From assembly GCA_964036315.1 (NCBI GenBank), contig OZ038517.1, forward strand, positions 20,616,074 to 20,680,073: a DNA stretch of 64,000 bases, written 5' to 3'. Position 1 is the first letter of the stretch; each line of letters starts with the position of its first letter. This DNA comes from Acanthosepion esculentum (Eukaryota; Mollusca; Cephalopoda; Sepiida; Sepiidae). Below are positions 1 through 10,424 of this stretch, piece by piece. Below the pieces are notes generated by a model. The model was not told the origin of the DNA and did not search any database. It saw only the letters and a list, made by a program, of their open reading frames with translations. Position numbers and translations under genes: made by a program.

Positions 1-765
1 GAGGAAAGGGATTGCCCGAATAAAACCAAATGTCCAAACTGCTCAGAAAATCACCCCTCTTACTCCAAAAACTGCAAAATATACAAGCAAGAAAAAGAAA
101 TAATAGAAGTCAAATGTCGGAAAATCATAACCTTCCAAGAAGCCCGAAAAGGAGGTGACAAATAAAAAAGACACATACGCAATAATAACCCAAAAAACAA
201 ATGAAATACACAATGAAAACCTACCAAGTAATCCTTCAGAAACTCCAAACTTAATAATTAAAAACTATACTTGAAGAACTAAAATCCCTCATATTTGGAC
301 TCGGAACAGATTTCAATATCCAAGAAAAGAGTAGAAATGAACAACCTAAGACAAGTGAAGTAAAAACTAAAGAAACCAAAAAACACCCAAAGAAAATTCA
401 GAAGCAAACACTAATGAAACTGCATATCCCCATCTCCAAAAAATCACAAGATCCAAATCACTCCCTAAACAAAAAGCAAACAACACTGAAAATGGATCCA
501 CAATACTTGAAAAAATGGAAACAGAATATGAAAGCAAAAACCAAGAAACCCAAAATCAAAATATAAAGACGAATAGGAAAACACAAGAACCTAAAATCAA
601 AACCAAAGACCCCAAAGACAAACTAAGAACAGGAAAAGAAACAGGAAAACCAGAAAGCATGGATTTCTACAACAATACCACAGATTACGACACTTAAGGA
701 AAAAGCTAAACAAACCTTAAAACACAAAGCAATCCAGTGAACCAAACAGAAAAATAATGATCACA
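1..765 (+). pseudogene. LINE ORF1 (Gag-like, CCHC) remnant
   Basis: Reading frame 1 from base 1 is open to a stop at 163-165. It carries a zinc-knuckle-like C-x2-C-x3-H-x6-C pattern (cysteines at 31, 40 and 73, histidine at 52), then a basic segment containing KIITFQEARK. A CCHC knuckle followed by a short Ile/Lys helix and an x-EAR motif is characteristic of the ORF1 nucleic-acid-binding protein of Jockey/CR1-like non-LTR retrotransposons. After the stop the Lys/Asn/Gln-rich coding character continues in shifted frames (for example 515-697, a 60-residue hydrophilic frame), as expected for the linker before ORF2. The N-terminal part lies outside the window. Frameshifts and stops show it is dead. 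The family is inferred from motifs only. Confidence 0.6.
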
Positions 766-835
766 AATACACATAAGATACTTCAATGGAACTGTGGAGA
801 ATAAATAAAAAATTATTACCAGAAATAAATTTTTG
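766..835 (+). pseudogene. First codons of LINE ORF2 (endonuclease start), truncated
   Basis: Around 774-800 the plus strand reads KILQWNCGE, a stop, and then a shifted INKKLLPEI-like stretch. The motif I-L-Q-W-N-C is the usual first beta-strand of the APE-type endonuclease at the start of LINE ORF2, and it follows ORF1 at the expected place. The coding match stops where a tandem repeat begins, so only the first 20 or so residues survive. Confidence 0.55.
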
Positions 836-1012
836 AAGGAAAAAATATTACCAGCAATATGTTTTTGAAAAGATATCGTCAGCTATACGTTTTTGAAAAT
901 ACTATTACCAGCTATACGTTTTTGGAAAAATACTATTACCAGCTATTTTGAAGAAAAAAAAAATATTGACAGAAATAGATTTTTAACAAAACAAAAATAT
1001 TATCAGAAAAAA
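822..1012 (+). repeat. Minisatellite, about seven units of 28-33 bp
   Basis: Degenerate units of the form ATTACCAGCTATACGTTTTT followed by an A-rich end repeat in tandem. The first unit overlaps the KLLPEI codons of the LINE ORF2 remnant, so the array may have grown from that LINE segment. The same core occurs inverted at 41800-41865. Confidence 0.75.
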
Positions 1013-1039
1013 AAAAAAAAGTTGTTGGCATTAAATGAC

Positions 1040-1092
1040 CCATTGAGGTTGATATGCCATAAACCAAACCAAACCAAACCAAGTTCAATCAC
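1040..1092. repeat. Short dispersed element end with (CCAAA)n
   Basis: A GGTTGATATGCCATAAA block followed by four CCAAA-type units. The complementary arrangement (GGTTTTATGGCATATCAACC) occurs at 41705-41775, and a related block with CCAACCAATC occurs at 60560-60602. It looks like the end of a dispersed repeat. Confidence 0.4.
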
Positions 1093-1409
1093 AAATCTGT
1101 TGTAAACAGTCCAGCAGGTAATGTAATAACAAAAACGGGGTCAGAAATCCAACCTTCCCCCCTTGCAACAGTAGAAATGCACTTTTGCTTACCAAACTCA
1201 AAATCGTTCTGTTTCGGTAAGCAAAAAAGCAATGGGCTTTATTCACCAAGCGATTTTTCTGATTGGCCACACTAGACAGGGAGGAAAGAACATTAGCATA
1301 GCTTCTCTGATACTTAAAGTAGCCGCCTTTTTTTTTTTTGCTAACAATTTTCTTTAATTTTCCTTTAGCAGACCACACATAAAATTTTCTCTTTCGTTAG
1401 AAATCCAAT

Positions 1410-2295
1410 GCTAGGTCAGCTACTGAGAAGGTTGGTTCACTGTGTCGTACAAGACAACTTTTGTCTCCAGAATCTATCATGCATATCTATAATTCTATTA
1501 TTCGTCTATGCTTAGAATATGTTATACATGTTCACCGTAGTCTGAATTTAGAATCCAGCACAGTAAGTAATTTGTTCAATGAAACAACACCAATATCTAG
1601 TAGCAGCTGTTCAATAATTCTTATGGTCTTCCATATCAGAGGTTGGCAATGAATATTCGGAGAAAGTAGCAGAGCGTAGTTCAGTAGTTCTTCTGGTCAT
1701 CCATATCAGAGATCGACAGTGGATATTCGGAGAAAAAAACAAAATGGCCGCCTTTATACACTTCGGATTGAATATTTTAAGTCTCCTGATTGGTTAACCT
1801 TCTATTGGTCAACTATAAAATCAGTCAGCTCATTTTGGTTGGCTCACTCGTATATTACAGTACCCAAAAAACTGTAACAGAATATTACTGCCACATATGG
1901 TCCAGTGCCCCCTGCTATTTATTTTGAGCTCCTTGATAAAATCCAAAGAAGAATCTGGCAACTCAGCTTCAGTCACTTTCCCACCACTGTAAGGTTGCCT
2001 CCCTATATATTTTCTATAAATACTTTCATGGTAATTGTTCAGATAAGGTCTTCACTACCTAGACATTTTGAATTTAAACGCAGTACCAGATGGTGCAAAG
2101 ATCTCATCAATTTACATATGAGCTCGCTAGATGTAGTTGTAAATTTCTTTTCTTGCATTTCTCGCTTGGGTAATTAGTAATGTTTCTGTTCCTAACAAAT
2201 TCTTCCACACCCAGTAACCCTTGTATCTTAGTGGCTTTATTGACTTGCATGGGGTGAAATTGATAAAAACAAATAATATTCTTCTTTCAAATGAT
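1410..2295 (+). pseudogene. LINE ORF2 C-terminal fragment and 3' tail, interrupted
   Basis: The plus strand encodes, with breaks, the C-terminal region of a LINE reverse transcriptase. Segment 1413-1560 reads ATEKVGSLCRTRQLLSPES followed by MHIYNSIIRLCLEY. About 300 bp of unrelated sequence intervenes (about 1560-1870). Coding resumes at about 1880 with YFELLDKIQRRIWQLSFSH. The fragment ends at about 2200-2290 in the same 3' tail that terminates the copies at 22.2, 23.9, 34.4, 44.9 and 63.6 kb (AGTAACCC, then TAGTGGC, then GCTTGGGGTGAAA-like). No domain is complete. Confidence 0.7.
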
Positions 2296-2329
2296 ATTAT
2301 TATCATTATGTAGTCAGGCTAAGCAGAAA

Positions 2330-2745
2330 TAACTGAGTTAAAAAGCCTTTGATAAAATTAGCCGACAGGGCATATAAAACAAAGGGCAATTTATCTTGTT
2401 AAATAAATCTAAATATATAACAGAAGTACAAAACCAGATATGGGAGTAATATTCAAAGCATGGGGTAATAGTAGACTTATAAGTGTGTAAGATAGATTCT
2501 GGTGAGAAAAATTGTCTAGCACTACACAATTAACCCATTTTCCTAGCAGTAGATCTAGCAGTTGATTCAATATAATCTTCCCACTTCATGTCAGAGGAAA
2601 ACAGCCTGAGAAGTCACAATAAATTACTCTTGGAGGTTAGCATCAGCCATGTTGATGGAAGCCAAAAAAAGGTTCTGTAAGACAATTAAATAAGAGCTGT
2701 TTTATTTTCGAGGTGTTAAAATTAACAAGCCATTTCTTGCCCCAG
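2330..2745 (-). pseudogene. LINE ORF2 C-terminal fragment
   Basis: The minus strand reads MADANLQE at its upstream end (about 2650), then broken coding to ARQFFSPESILHTYKSTI, CFEYYSHIW and IYLDLFNK (2338-2529). This matches the 26.2-26.5 kb plus-strand copy closely (MADANLQE, then LSPES-like and CFEYCCH). It is in opposite orientation to the neighbouring 1.4-2.3 kb fragment, so this is a second insertion. Stops within the first half show decay. Confidence 0.7.
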
Positions 2746-3394
2746 TTAATAACAGATTGCAGTTAATTTATAAGCAGTACTAAAAATAAGAACTAGATAC
2801 GGGTAGTGGAATAACAACAGTCTACCTCCACAGATTAAATAAAGGGGTCATTTCAGAAATCCCTGTAGGTTACCCAGATTGATATACACCTGATGAAGGT
2901 TGGAGGACACAATGAGTGAGATGTGGAAAATTGTCTGAATGTAAATAGTATAAGTAATTGTATCTAGTTTGAGATTTTTTACATTCCTTTTTTTCTCTTG
3001 TTTTATAAATTTAGGTTGACTTTCTTCTGAGTGTTATATATAAAATATAAAATAATTGCTCTAATGTCCTAATTATTTCATATATAATGCTAAGAGAAAA
3101 TCTTATTAGATTTATAAAACTACAAAAAAAGGAATACAAAATATTTAATATATTTTAATAACTCTACACCATACTATCTGCCAACTCTATAATGACTTCA
3201 ATTGAAAAGAATTTATATAAACTTAATATAAAGTCCTTTTCTTTCTGATACACAACACACATCATAAAGACTCTGTTAAAACATATTCAAACTTAGAAAA
3301 AATATTTTAAAAAATATTTTTAAAATATTTAAATAAAATTATTCAAACAAAAAACAAAAAAATTTTTTTTTTTTTACTAATGTTCATCTAATAC

Positions 3395-3825
3395 AAGGTT
3401 CAAGAGCCATTCAAGGTAGAGGGTTACCATGTGGGGTTGTATTAGCATTTAATTAGTGAATAAAATTTCAGTTGAACATTAGAAATATAGTATGGAAGTA
3501 GACTTTAGATGGAAGTGTAAACCCAATCCTAAACAGGAAACAAGAGATAAACACCTTCTCCTTTTTAAAAAACTGGAGAAGACTGTGAACTAGACGATAG
3601 GTGAACCTATCTACTCCTATTGGAGAAGGAGAGAAAAAAATTACTGAATAAAATTTCAGAGTTCAGGTGGAGATGTTTGAAGCATAGAATTGAAGTAGAT
3701 TTTGGAAGGAACCGGAAACCCAATCCAAAACAGAAAACAAGTGATAAACCTCTACTCCTGTTCAAAAACATGGGGAGGAGTGTGAACCTGGCAATAAGCG
3801 AATCTCCTCATTCATAATTTACTTT
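3395..3825 (+). repeat. Dispersed repeat (AACCCAATCC family), about two copies
   Basis: Two tandem, diverged copies share AAACCCAATCCTAAACAGG, GATAAACCTCTACTCCTGTT and GGGGAGGAGTGTGAAC. The same unit occurs at 40015-40545 (three copies) and 61545-61740 (one). In those copies the unit begins with the reverse complement of the LINE 3' tail, so it is probably a non-autonomous derivative that uses LINE machinery. The short open frame here (3620-3817) is a by-product. Confidence 0.65.
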
Positions 3826-4031
3826 GTTTACTTATTTAGATTTTTTGTTCATTTTATTTATTTTAGATTTTTATTTTATAAAATATCTTTCAAATCTTTA
3901 TTGATAATAAAAAATACTCTACCAATTAAAGTGTAAAAACAACTCCAAACACTAGAAGCCTTAACCATAAAATACAACTCAACATCTAAATACTGACATT
4001 CAGTTTATGAACAAAAATAACAAATATATCT

Positions 4032-4036
<5 letters not shown>

Positions 4037-4088
<52 letters not shown>
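4037..4088. repeat. (TA)n microsatellite
   Basis: About 26 uninterrupted TA dinucleotides. The Ile/Tyr alternating frame across it is an artefact. Confidence 0.97.
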
Positions 4089-4089
<1 letters not shown>

Positions 4090-4601
4090 CACCCCAAACT
4101 GATTACAAGAAGATGTAATACTTGAAAAAAATAAAACAAAAAAAACTACATGACACCCACCAACATGTGATGGTGCAACTTTTGAAACCTGGAAAAAGAA
4201 AACAGAATGCACACTCATAGACACAATCATATCAACTCAAAAATAAAACTCTTTGAAATGGCTTATGAAAGCTGAAAGCACTCAGAAGACATTAGGCAAT
4301 TGATGTTGAAGTTTTCCCTGGAAACTAGAAAAATGGTCTGAACTGGAGAAAAATTAAATGCAAATATCTTAATGAACTTCAACTAAACCTGCATAAATGA
4401 AAAATTGCTGCCCAAATACATTCCTCTAACCAAAATATAGATGAGAATCCAACAAAATAGTAATTATATAATGGTTGTTATTAATTTCAGTGTTTATGAA
4501 AAAAAAAGGAGATAGCAACTCAAATATGTCTACCCACTAAAAGTAACATTTATTGTAATAAGAAATAACAACAGAGAAAAAATACATTCAAAAATATAAT
4601 G

Positions 4602-4603
4602 GG

Positions 4604-4692
<89 letters not shown>
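4602..4692. repeat. Compound (TA)n(CA)n(TA)n microsatellite
   Basis: A short TA run, then about 17 CA units and about 20 TA units. Simple repeat. Confidence 0.97.
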
Positions 4693-4695
<3 letters not shown>

Positions 4696-4739
4696 AAAAA
4701 ATTAGAATAATACAATAATCAAGGCCAACTATTAAATCA

Positions 4740-5445
4740 GAGGAATGAATTAGTGTTAAAATGTCAACATAAAAACAAATTCAAATTTCCATAATATAGG
4801 TTTAACTTAATTAGTAACTATATTTCCATAATATTCACTCCCCTCTAACTCTTCAAATGTTGAATGTATAACTAATTCTAATTTCTATATTTTCCCATCT
4901 ATAACCACTTTATCTATATTAATTATAATTTATAAACTTTCTGCTACTCTAAGATCTCCCCAACACTCTTTCCGTTAATTCCTTACATCCTTTTATCTAA
5001 ATATTTCAAAGTTATTTCTAAACCCCTTTTTATTCCTCATTTAATTTTAATTTAATATTTCATTCTTCATATAACCCAAAATTAATGTCATAAGGTTAAT
5101 ATTCCCTCGAAGACAAATACCTTCCACCCTCCCCTGATCCCTGTCTTGTGCCTTTCATCTGACTGAAACACTGAAATGGATAAATTCTGTATTAGTTTTT
5201 GGATCTTTTTTTTTAATTTTTTTTAAAGCTTTCTCAGTTAAATTTCTATTTCTGACATGAACTCGGTCCACACCGGGGTTGATAAGACAGAAAACCGATA
5301 TCTTAATCTGACAAAATATGAGGTGATTTTGGATTTTATTGTTTATTAATTATTTGCTCTGTAATAATAAATACATTGAGCTCTTTTTGTGGATCAGTTT
5401 TAATATTTTAGATTACTAGGATTATATGTCAACGGATTTGTTACC
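4740..5445. other. AT-rich intergenic DNA
   Basis: No coding signal seen. From about 5255 to 5440 the sequence resembles 52860-52965 (TTGAGCTCT, TGTGGATCAGTTTTAAT, ATTACTAGGAT and AACGGAT in the same order). It is therefore part of the dispersed element that carries the hammerhead-like fold at 52.7 kb. Confidence 0.5.
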
Positions 5446-5447
5446 TT

Positions 5448-5448
<1 letters not shown>

Positions 5449-5494
<46 letters not shown>
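5449..5494. repeat. (TA)n microsatellite
   Basis: About 22 TA units at the left edge of the hammerhead-bearing element. Confidence 0.97.
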
Positions 5495-5498
<4 letters not shown>

Positions 5499-5589
5499 GA
5501 AATATAATCTTAAAGTGTGCTATATTTATGGGATAAAGTGCTCAATATCAGAGATAGAGCGTGTGTAAATATAAAAGTGAACATAGAAG

Positions 5590-5650
5590 TCAACACTTAG
5601 AGGCGACAGTCTGTTTCATGCTAGCTGCAATCATCAGGCACACAATGCAC
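5590..5650 (-). ncRNA. Hammerhead ribozyme, inverted mate
   Basis: The minus strand holds a canonical core: CUGAUGA (complement of 5631-5637), helix II UGC/GCA behind a U-U mismatch, GAA, then helix III ACA/UGU ending at cleavage base C17 (complement of 5605). Helix I starts with GC/GC, has an internal loop, and can continue as GCAUU/AGUGU. This is the type I plan with a very short helix III, known from hammerheads in Penelope-like elements and animal retrozymes. It mirrors the plus-strand copy at 5685-5748, from which it differs mainly in helix I and loop II. Activity is inferred, not shown. Confidence 0.65.
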
Positions 5651-5684
5651 CACTGACCCATATATATAAATAGCTGAGAAAAAT

Positions 5685-5748
5685 AACAGCACTAGTTGCC
5701 TGACGATTGCATCTAGCATGAAACAGACTGTCGCCTCTAAGTGTTGAC
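5685..5748 (+). ncRNA. Hammerhead ribozyme (type I, short helix III)
   Basis: All core elements are visible on the plus strand. CUGACGA is at 5700-5706. Helix II is UGC/GCA at 5708-5710 and 5716-5718, flanked by a U-U mismatch. GAA is at 5720-5722. Helix III is ACAG/CUGU with a one-base loop at 5723-5731 (or ACA/UGU with a three-base loop), and the cleavage base C is at 5732. Helix I has two GC pairs (5698-5699 with 5733-5734), an internal loop, then seven pairs CAGCACU/AGUGUUG (5687-5693 with 5740-5746). That internal loop opposite loop II is the architecture of natural type I ribozymes. It sits between two (TA)n tracts in a repeat also seen, degenerate, at 37.5 kb. Confidence 0.75.
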
Positions 5749-5759
5749 TTCTATGTTCA

Positions 5760-5761
<2 letters not shown>

Positions 5762-5808
<47 letters not shown>
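5762..5808. repeat. (TA)n then (TG)n microsatellite
   Basis: About 23 TA units followed by TG units to 5820, at the right edge of the hammerhead pair. Confidence 0.97.
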
Positions 5809-5821
<13 letters not shown>

Positions 5822-6022
5822 CCCCAGATTTTTTTCAAATATCTCCATTCCTGAAAGAATTACTCTTTTACCAAGCCAACATATATGACAATAAAAATGT
5901 TAAAAAAAGAAAAGAAAATGGTTAAATTCATAACCTCATGTTATTTAAAAAATATAAAACATAAATTAATCCCAGACTAAAATAATATAAATATTAATTA
6001 CATTATAAAAACAAAATTTAAC

Positions 6023-6735
6023 AATATCTGTCTATATTTCTGAGATGAGGTATTATGTACACTATTTACATTATTCAGACTATTGTCTTCATCTTTGTCG
6101 CCATATTTATTACGTTTCGGCCTTTCAGTATCTGTCTATATTTCTGAGATGAGGTATTATGTACACTATTTACATTATTCGGACTATTGTCCTCATCTTT
6201 GTCGCCATATTTATTACAAAAACCTCCTGAGCCGACCAAGCATAGAAATGAATAAAATATGGGAATCAGTAATAAGGAGTGCCAGAGGAAAGTGATAATA
6301 ACAAAAATTGCAATATGAGCTCTGGTAAAACATGGATTGATAACAGCAAAAATTGCAATATGTGCACTGGTAAAAAATGGTTGTTGAAGACATTAGGTTT
6401 ATAATACCCAGAAATTCATACACAGATGTCCTCAAGTGGATAAAGGCATTGGTTAGATCCAATGACAGGACCCAAAGAGTGTGAGTTCAATACCCGGTTA
6501 AGGCAGTGGAGAACTTGGAGAGGTGAATTAACAGTAGATAACTGATATCCATTAAACATGGCACATGGAACTAGAACAGTCTAGCCCAGTGAGCAAAATA
6601 AAGGGTTCAGTTCGATATTCCAACCCCCTGAAGAAGGACAGACCATATAACGGCCGAAACGTTGTAATAAATATGGTGACAAAGATGAGGACAATAGTCT
6701 GAATAATGTAAAATTTAACAATAATATCATTTACT
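6023..6735 (+). repeat. tRNA-headed dispersed repeat (GATGAGGACAATAG family)
   Basis: The left part (6023-6220) holds two truncated copies in minus orientation, containing CATCTTTGTCGCCATATTTA. A plus copy runs from about 6270 to 6715. It has a leader (GTGCCAGAGGAAAG, AATATGAGCTCTGG), a tRNA-like block at 6433-6505 (GTGGATAAAGGCATTGG as A-box-like, GTGAGTTCAATACCCGG as B-box-like), a body, and an end CCGAAACGTTGTAATAAATA plus GATGAGGACAATAGTC. Other copies lie at 10.4, 38.2, 55.2, 57.3 and 58.6 kb. The internal RNA polymerase III boxes suggest a SINE; the mobilising partner is unknown. Confidence 0.7.
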
Positions 6736-6896
6736 GACTTTTGTTTATTAGACATTGAATTATGTCCCTTAGCATCCTCCATAATTTACCTAGACTTTTC
6801 AGTTAGCCTGATGAATATTTCTTAAATTTAAAAATTTTGAAAAACTAATATTCTCACTTTCACTTATAAATACTTGTTAAAAAATAAAACCCTTAT

Positions 6897-6945
6897 ATTT
6901 GCCTTGATAAAGTCCACCAGAGGACAAAACTTGTTGGTTAAGATA
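6897..6945 (+). ncRNA. Decayed hammerhead-like motif (UUGAUAA variant)
   Basis: UUGAUAA at 6904-6910, helix II GUCC/GGAC at 6912-6925, then AAAAC where GAAAC is expected. It is a degenerate member of the repeat whose better copies are at 35325-35365 and 32146-32190. Loss of the G in GAA should abolish catalysis. Confidence 0.35.
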
Positions 6946-7509
6946 AGTTTTCCTTTTGTCTTCATATATATATTTTGTGTATATGCCAAATGAGTTGCTG
7001 AGGGAATTTAGGAAAAAATTCCCATGTCAAAGTTATTTCCTTGTGATTAACAAATTCATTGTTACCTTCAAGTTCCTGATTAATAATGAGATACACCTGT
7101 TGTTTATTTATGACCATCCAATACATTATGATTTTTGCTTTACCCCCCCACTGGTATAACAATTAGAAAATGGGCCACCTGTTTCAACACGTATTGCAAT
7201 TCCTATGAGAAGACTTTAGACACAATAGATTAATTCTCATTTGTTACAAAATTCAGTAGCACTATTTTTCCATTCAATTGACACATGAAATATCATATTC
7301 AAGGCCAGTACATGAACTAATGTATTACAGCCTGAACATAAATAGAGAGTCTACATTGGTATTTTGAAAATTATTTGGCTGAACATTCAAGAACTGCTAC
7401 GATTGGCTGACTTTTATTTCAGCACGTATTCACAATGTAGTAAAGATATTATTTACAGTTCATTTTGCTAGTAAATTCTTTTACAACACATTCCTAGAGT
7501 AACAATCAT

Positions 7510-9060
7510 TTTAAAATGCATTGCTATAGTAAAAGTAAATTGCGATGCATTCCTAAGGTGGAAATCATTTTCCAATGCATTCTTATAGCAAAAATCATTT
7601 TCCAATGCATTCCTATATTAAAAATCATTTTCCAATGCATTCCTATATTAAAAATCATTTTCCAATGCATTCCTATAGTAAAAATCATTTTCCAATGCAT
7701 TCCTATATTAAAAATCATTTTCCAATGCATTCCTATATTAAAAATCATTTTCCAATGCATTCCTATAGTAAAAATCATTTTCCAATGCATTCCTATAGTA
7801 AAAATCATTTTCCAATGCATTTCTATAGTAAAAATAATTTCCAATGCATTCCTATAGTGAAAATCATTTTCCAATGCATTCCTATATTAAAAATCATCTT
7901 CCAATGCATTTCTATAGTAAAAATAATTTCCAATGCATTCCTATAGTAAAAATCATTTTCCAATGCATTCCTATAGTAAAAATCCTTTTCCAATGCATTC
8001 CTATAGTAAAAATCCTTTTCCAATGCATTCCTATAGTAAAAATCCTTTTCCAATGCATTCCTATAGTAAAAATCCTTTTCCAATGCATTTCTATAGTAAA
8101 AATAATTTCCAATGTATTCCCATAGTAAAACCCATTTTCCAATGCATTCCTATATTAAAAATCATCTTCCAATGCATTTCTATAGTAAAAATAATTTCCA
8201 ATGCATTCCCATAGTAAAACCCATTTTCCAATGCATTCCTATAGTAAAAATCATTTTCCAATGCATTCCTATATTAAAAATCATTTTCCAATGCATTCCT
8301 ATAGTAAAAATCATTTTCCAATGCATTCCTATAGTAAAAATCATTTTCCAATGCATTTCTATAGTAAAAATAATTTCCAATGCATTCCTATAGTGAAAAT
8401 CATTTTCCAATGCATTCCTATATTAAAAATCATCTTCCAATGCATTTCTATAGTAAAAATAATTTCCAATGCATTCCTATAGTAAAAATCATTTTCCAAT
8501 GCATTCCTATAGTAAAAACCATTTTCCAATGCATTCCTATAGTAAAAATCCTTTTCCAATGCATTCCTATAGTAAAAATCCTTTTCCAATGCATTCCTAT
8601 AGTAAAAATCCTTTTCCAATGCATTCCTATAGTAAAAATCCTTTTCCAATGCATTTCTATAGTAAAAATAATTTCCAATGTATTCCCATAGTAAAACCCA
8701 TTTTCCAATGCATTCCTATATTAAAAATCATCTTCCAATGCATTTCTATAGTAAAAATAATTTCCAATGCATTCCTATAGTAAAAATCCTTTTCCAATGC
8801 ATTCCTACAGTAAAAACCATTTTCCAATGCATTCCTATAGTAAAACCCATTTTCCAATGCATTCCTATAGTAAAAATCATTTTCCAATGCCTTCCTATAG
8901 TAAAAATAATTTCCAATGCATTCCCATAGTAAAAATCATTTTCCCATGCATTCCTATAGTAAAAACCATTTTCCAATGCATTCCTATAGTAAAAATCATT
9001 TTATTCAAATGTTTATTTCTAAAGATAATTTTTTTTACAGTGTATTTCTTCAGTAAAAAT
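7510..9060. repeat. 30-bp minisatellite array with higher-order structure
   Basis: About 50 tandem units of 30 bp, each with AATGCATTCCTATAGTAAAA then a CATTTTCC-type end; some units are 29 bp. Variant units recur in a fixed order: an 89-bp block (29+30+30) appears at 7844, 8112, 8380 and 8678. This gives a higher-order period of 268 bp (nine units) twice and 298 bp (ten units) once. Because 30 is divisible by three, long stop-free frames occur on both strands (10-residue periodic peptides). I regard these as artefacts. Confidence 0.97.
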
Positions 9061-9700
9061 AATTTCTAATCAAATTTGGTAATATAAAAAATTTTCAATA
9101 TATTTCTAGTTTCAACAACAAATCCTAAATATTTGATAAAAACTGTTCAGCCACGCAAAAGCAAAACCTTGTCTTCATAATCTTTTCCTTTCAAGTTCCT
9201 TCCATCTTTTCAAAGATGATAAAATTTCCTGGCTTTAAAATTTTAGATGGCAACAAAGGATTCTAAAAATAATGATATCAAAATAAATTAAAAGTCTTTT
9301 TGAGTGAAAAAAAAAAGAAGAAAACTGTTGGCATTTTGCACATTTTTGTGCAATTACAAAGCCAAACTCACTGCATTTACGTTTTTTTTTATTTTATGCA
9401 AAAATGTATTTACTGTTGACTCCTTCCCAGTCAATTATTTGTGGAAAAACGTTTCATTTTCACCAATTTTTTTTTTTATTTGTTTTTAATATAGTAACTA
9501 AGAAACTGAGATACCTTGAAGTACCCGAGCGGTGGCTAACACCGCTACCAGATGTATGAGTTGACAATTGGATTTATTTCAAGCTCAGAAGGGCATAAAA
9601 TAAATCAAGATCAATGTATAAACTCCTTCTCTGCTGGTGGTCAGCTTTTTCTGAAACCACATGGTTTTATTAACCAATGAGAGACCACCTAACATCATGT
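9061..9700. other. Unassigned AT-rich DNA
   Basis: Nothing recognised except decaying minisatellite units to about 9120. The short plus frame at 9304-9489 is homopolymer-driven. GC content rises from about 9520 (CCGAGCGGTGGCTAACACCG). Confidence 0.4.
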
Positions 9701-9704
9701 GACC

Positions 9705-10200
9705 AATCTCTATATATCAAAGCAGACAAACCCAACAAATGCCTGTACTGGTATTGGGATTTTCCCAATTATATTTGGTAACAAAAATATTGTCACGCCG
9801 GCAAGAAGAAAGGAATACAAACACAGATGAAAATGTTTGAAAATACTTGTATTATTAGGAAAAGAGAGGAAAGTTTCTTGCAAACAGTCGGGTTTGCGGA
9901 ACTTATCTGAAAAATGCGTCCTTTTAACGGTTTTACATTTCCTGTGTCGTTTTGGCTGGGTTGAAGAAATTGCCTTGACTTCTGTGCTTCGGTTGCTGTC
10001 CAAATCCTCACACGTGTCATGGTATTTAGATGACGGAGAGTGCAGACGGGGAACGTGTTGTCTCTGAAGGTCCCAACAAGCAAAAGAGGAAGAGGATTTG
10101 TAATAACCGCTCCCGTGAGTTTGGTGAAGATCTAAAAAGGTAGCCTATGATTGGTTGTTTTTCATCCAATCACAGGGCACCCAGTTAGCAACTCCGTAAT
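9705..10200 (-). other. Candidate host promoter and first exon (weak)
   Basis: This stretch is less AT-rich and less repetitive than its surroundings. On the minus strand two CCAAT-type boxes (GATTGG near 10172 and CCAATCAT near 10150) lie upstream of two overlapping frames. One (10083 to 9793) starts MLVGTFRDNTFPVC. The other (10003 to 9710) starts MDSNRSTEVKAISSTQPKRH and has a basic N-terminal third and a hydrophobic stretch FLLAGVTIFLLPNI. I do not recognise either protein, and no splice site or conservation can be verified. It could be a degenerate repeat. It is listed because no repeat family seen in the window explains it. Confidence 0.2.
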
Positions 10201-10424
10201 AATTTCAATACTGGACCATTTTGAGAAAATTTGGAAATTGCCATTGACTTGCGATAAGTGCCTATAAAGATGGTGACAGTAATTTCTTATGGGTTCCATC
10301 ATTTTGGTTTTGATTAGATACTCTGAATTACAGGCTATGCTAAGAACCCCCTCACACACACCAAACATGAAATATAAAAAAAAATATATCACAATGCAGG
10401 TTGTGGGCTACTATATGTTTATGC

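Noticed and set aside
2888..2935. CTGATGAAGGTTGGAGGAC followed by GGAAAATTGTCTG, hammerhead-like
   Set aside because: Helix II does not pair convincingly and helix I is absent. It is probably a decayed copy of the tRNA-headed repeat end.
4530..4715. Ile/Tyr and Val/Cys alternating peptides
   Set aside because: Translations of (TA)n and (CA)n microsatellites; the same applies at 4000, 5621, 29625, 48630, 49986 and 51332.
7510..9060. CRISPR-like regular repeats
   Set aside because: Units are contiguous, with no unique spacers, and the genome is clearly eukaryotic.
7516..9069. Many overlapping frames on both strands encoding 10-residue repeats (SKNHFPMHSY type)
   Set aside because: A 30-bp period without stop codons is automatically open in several frames and on both strands. 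No bias between codon positions or between strands is visible.
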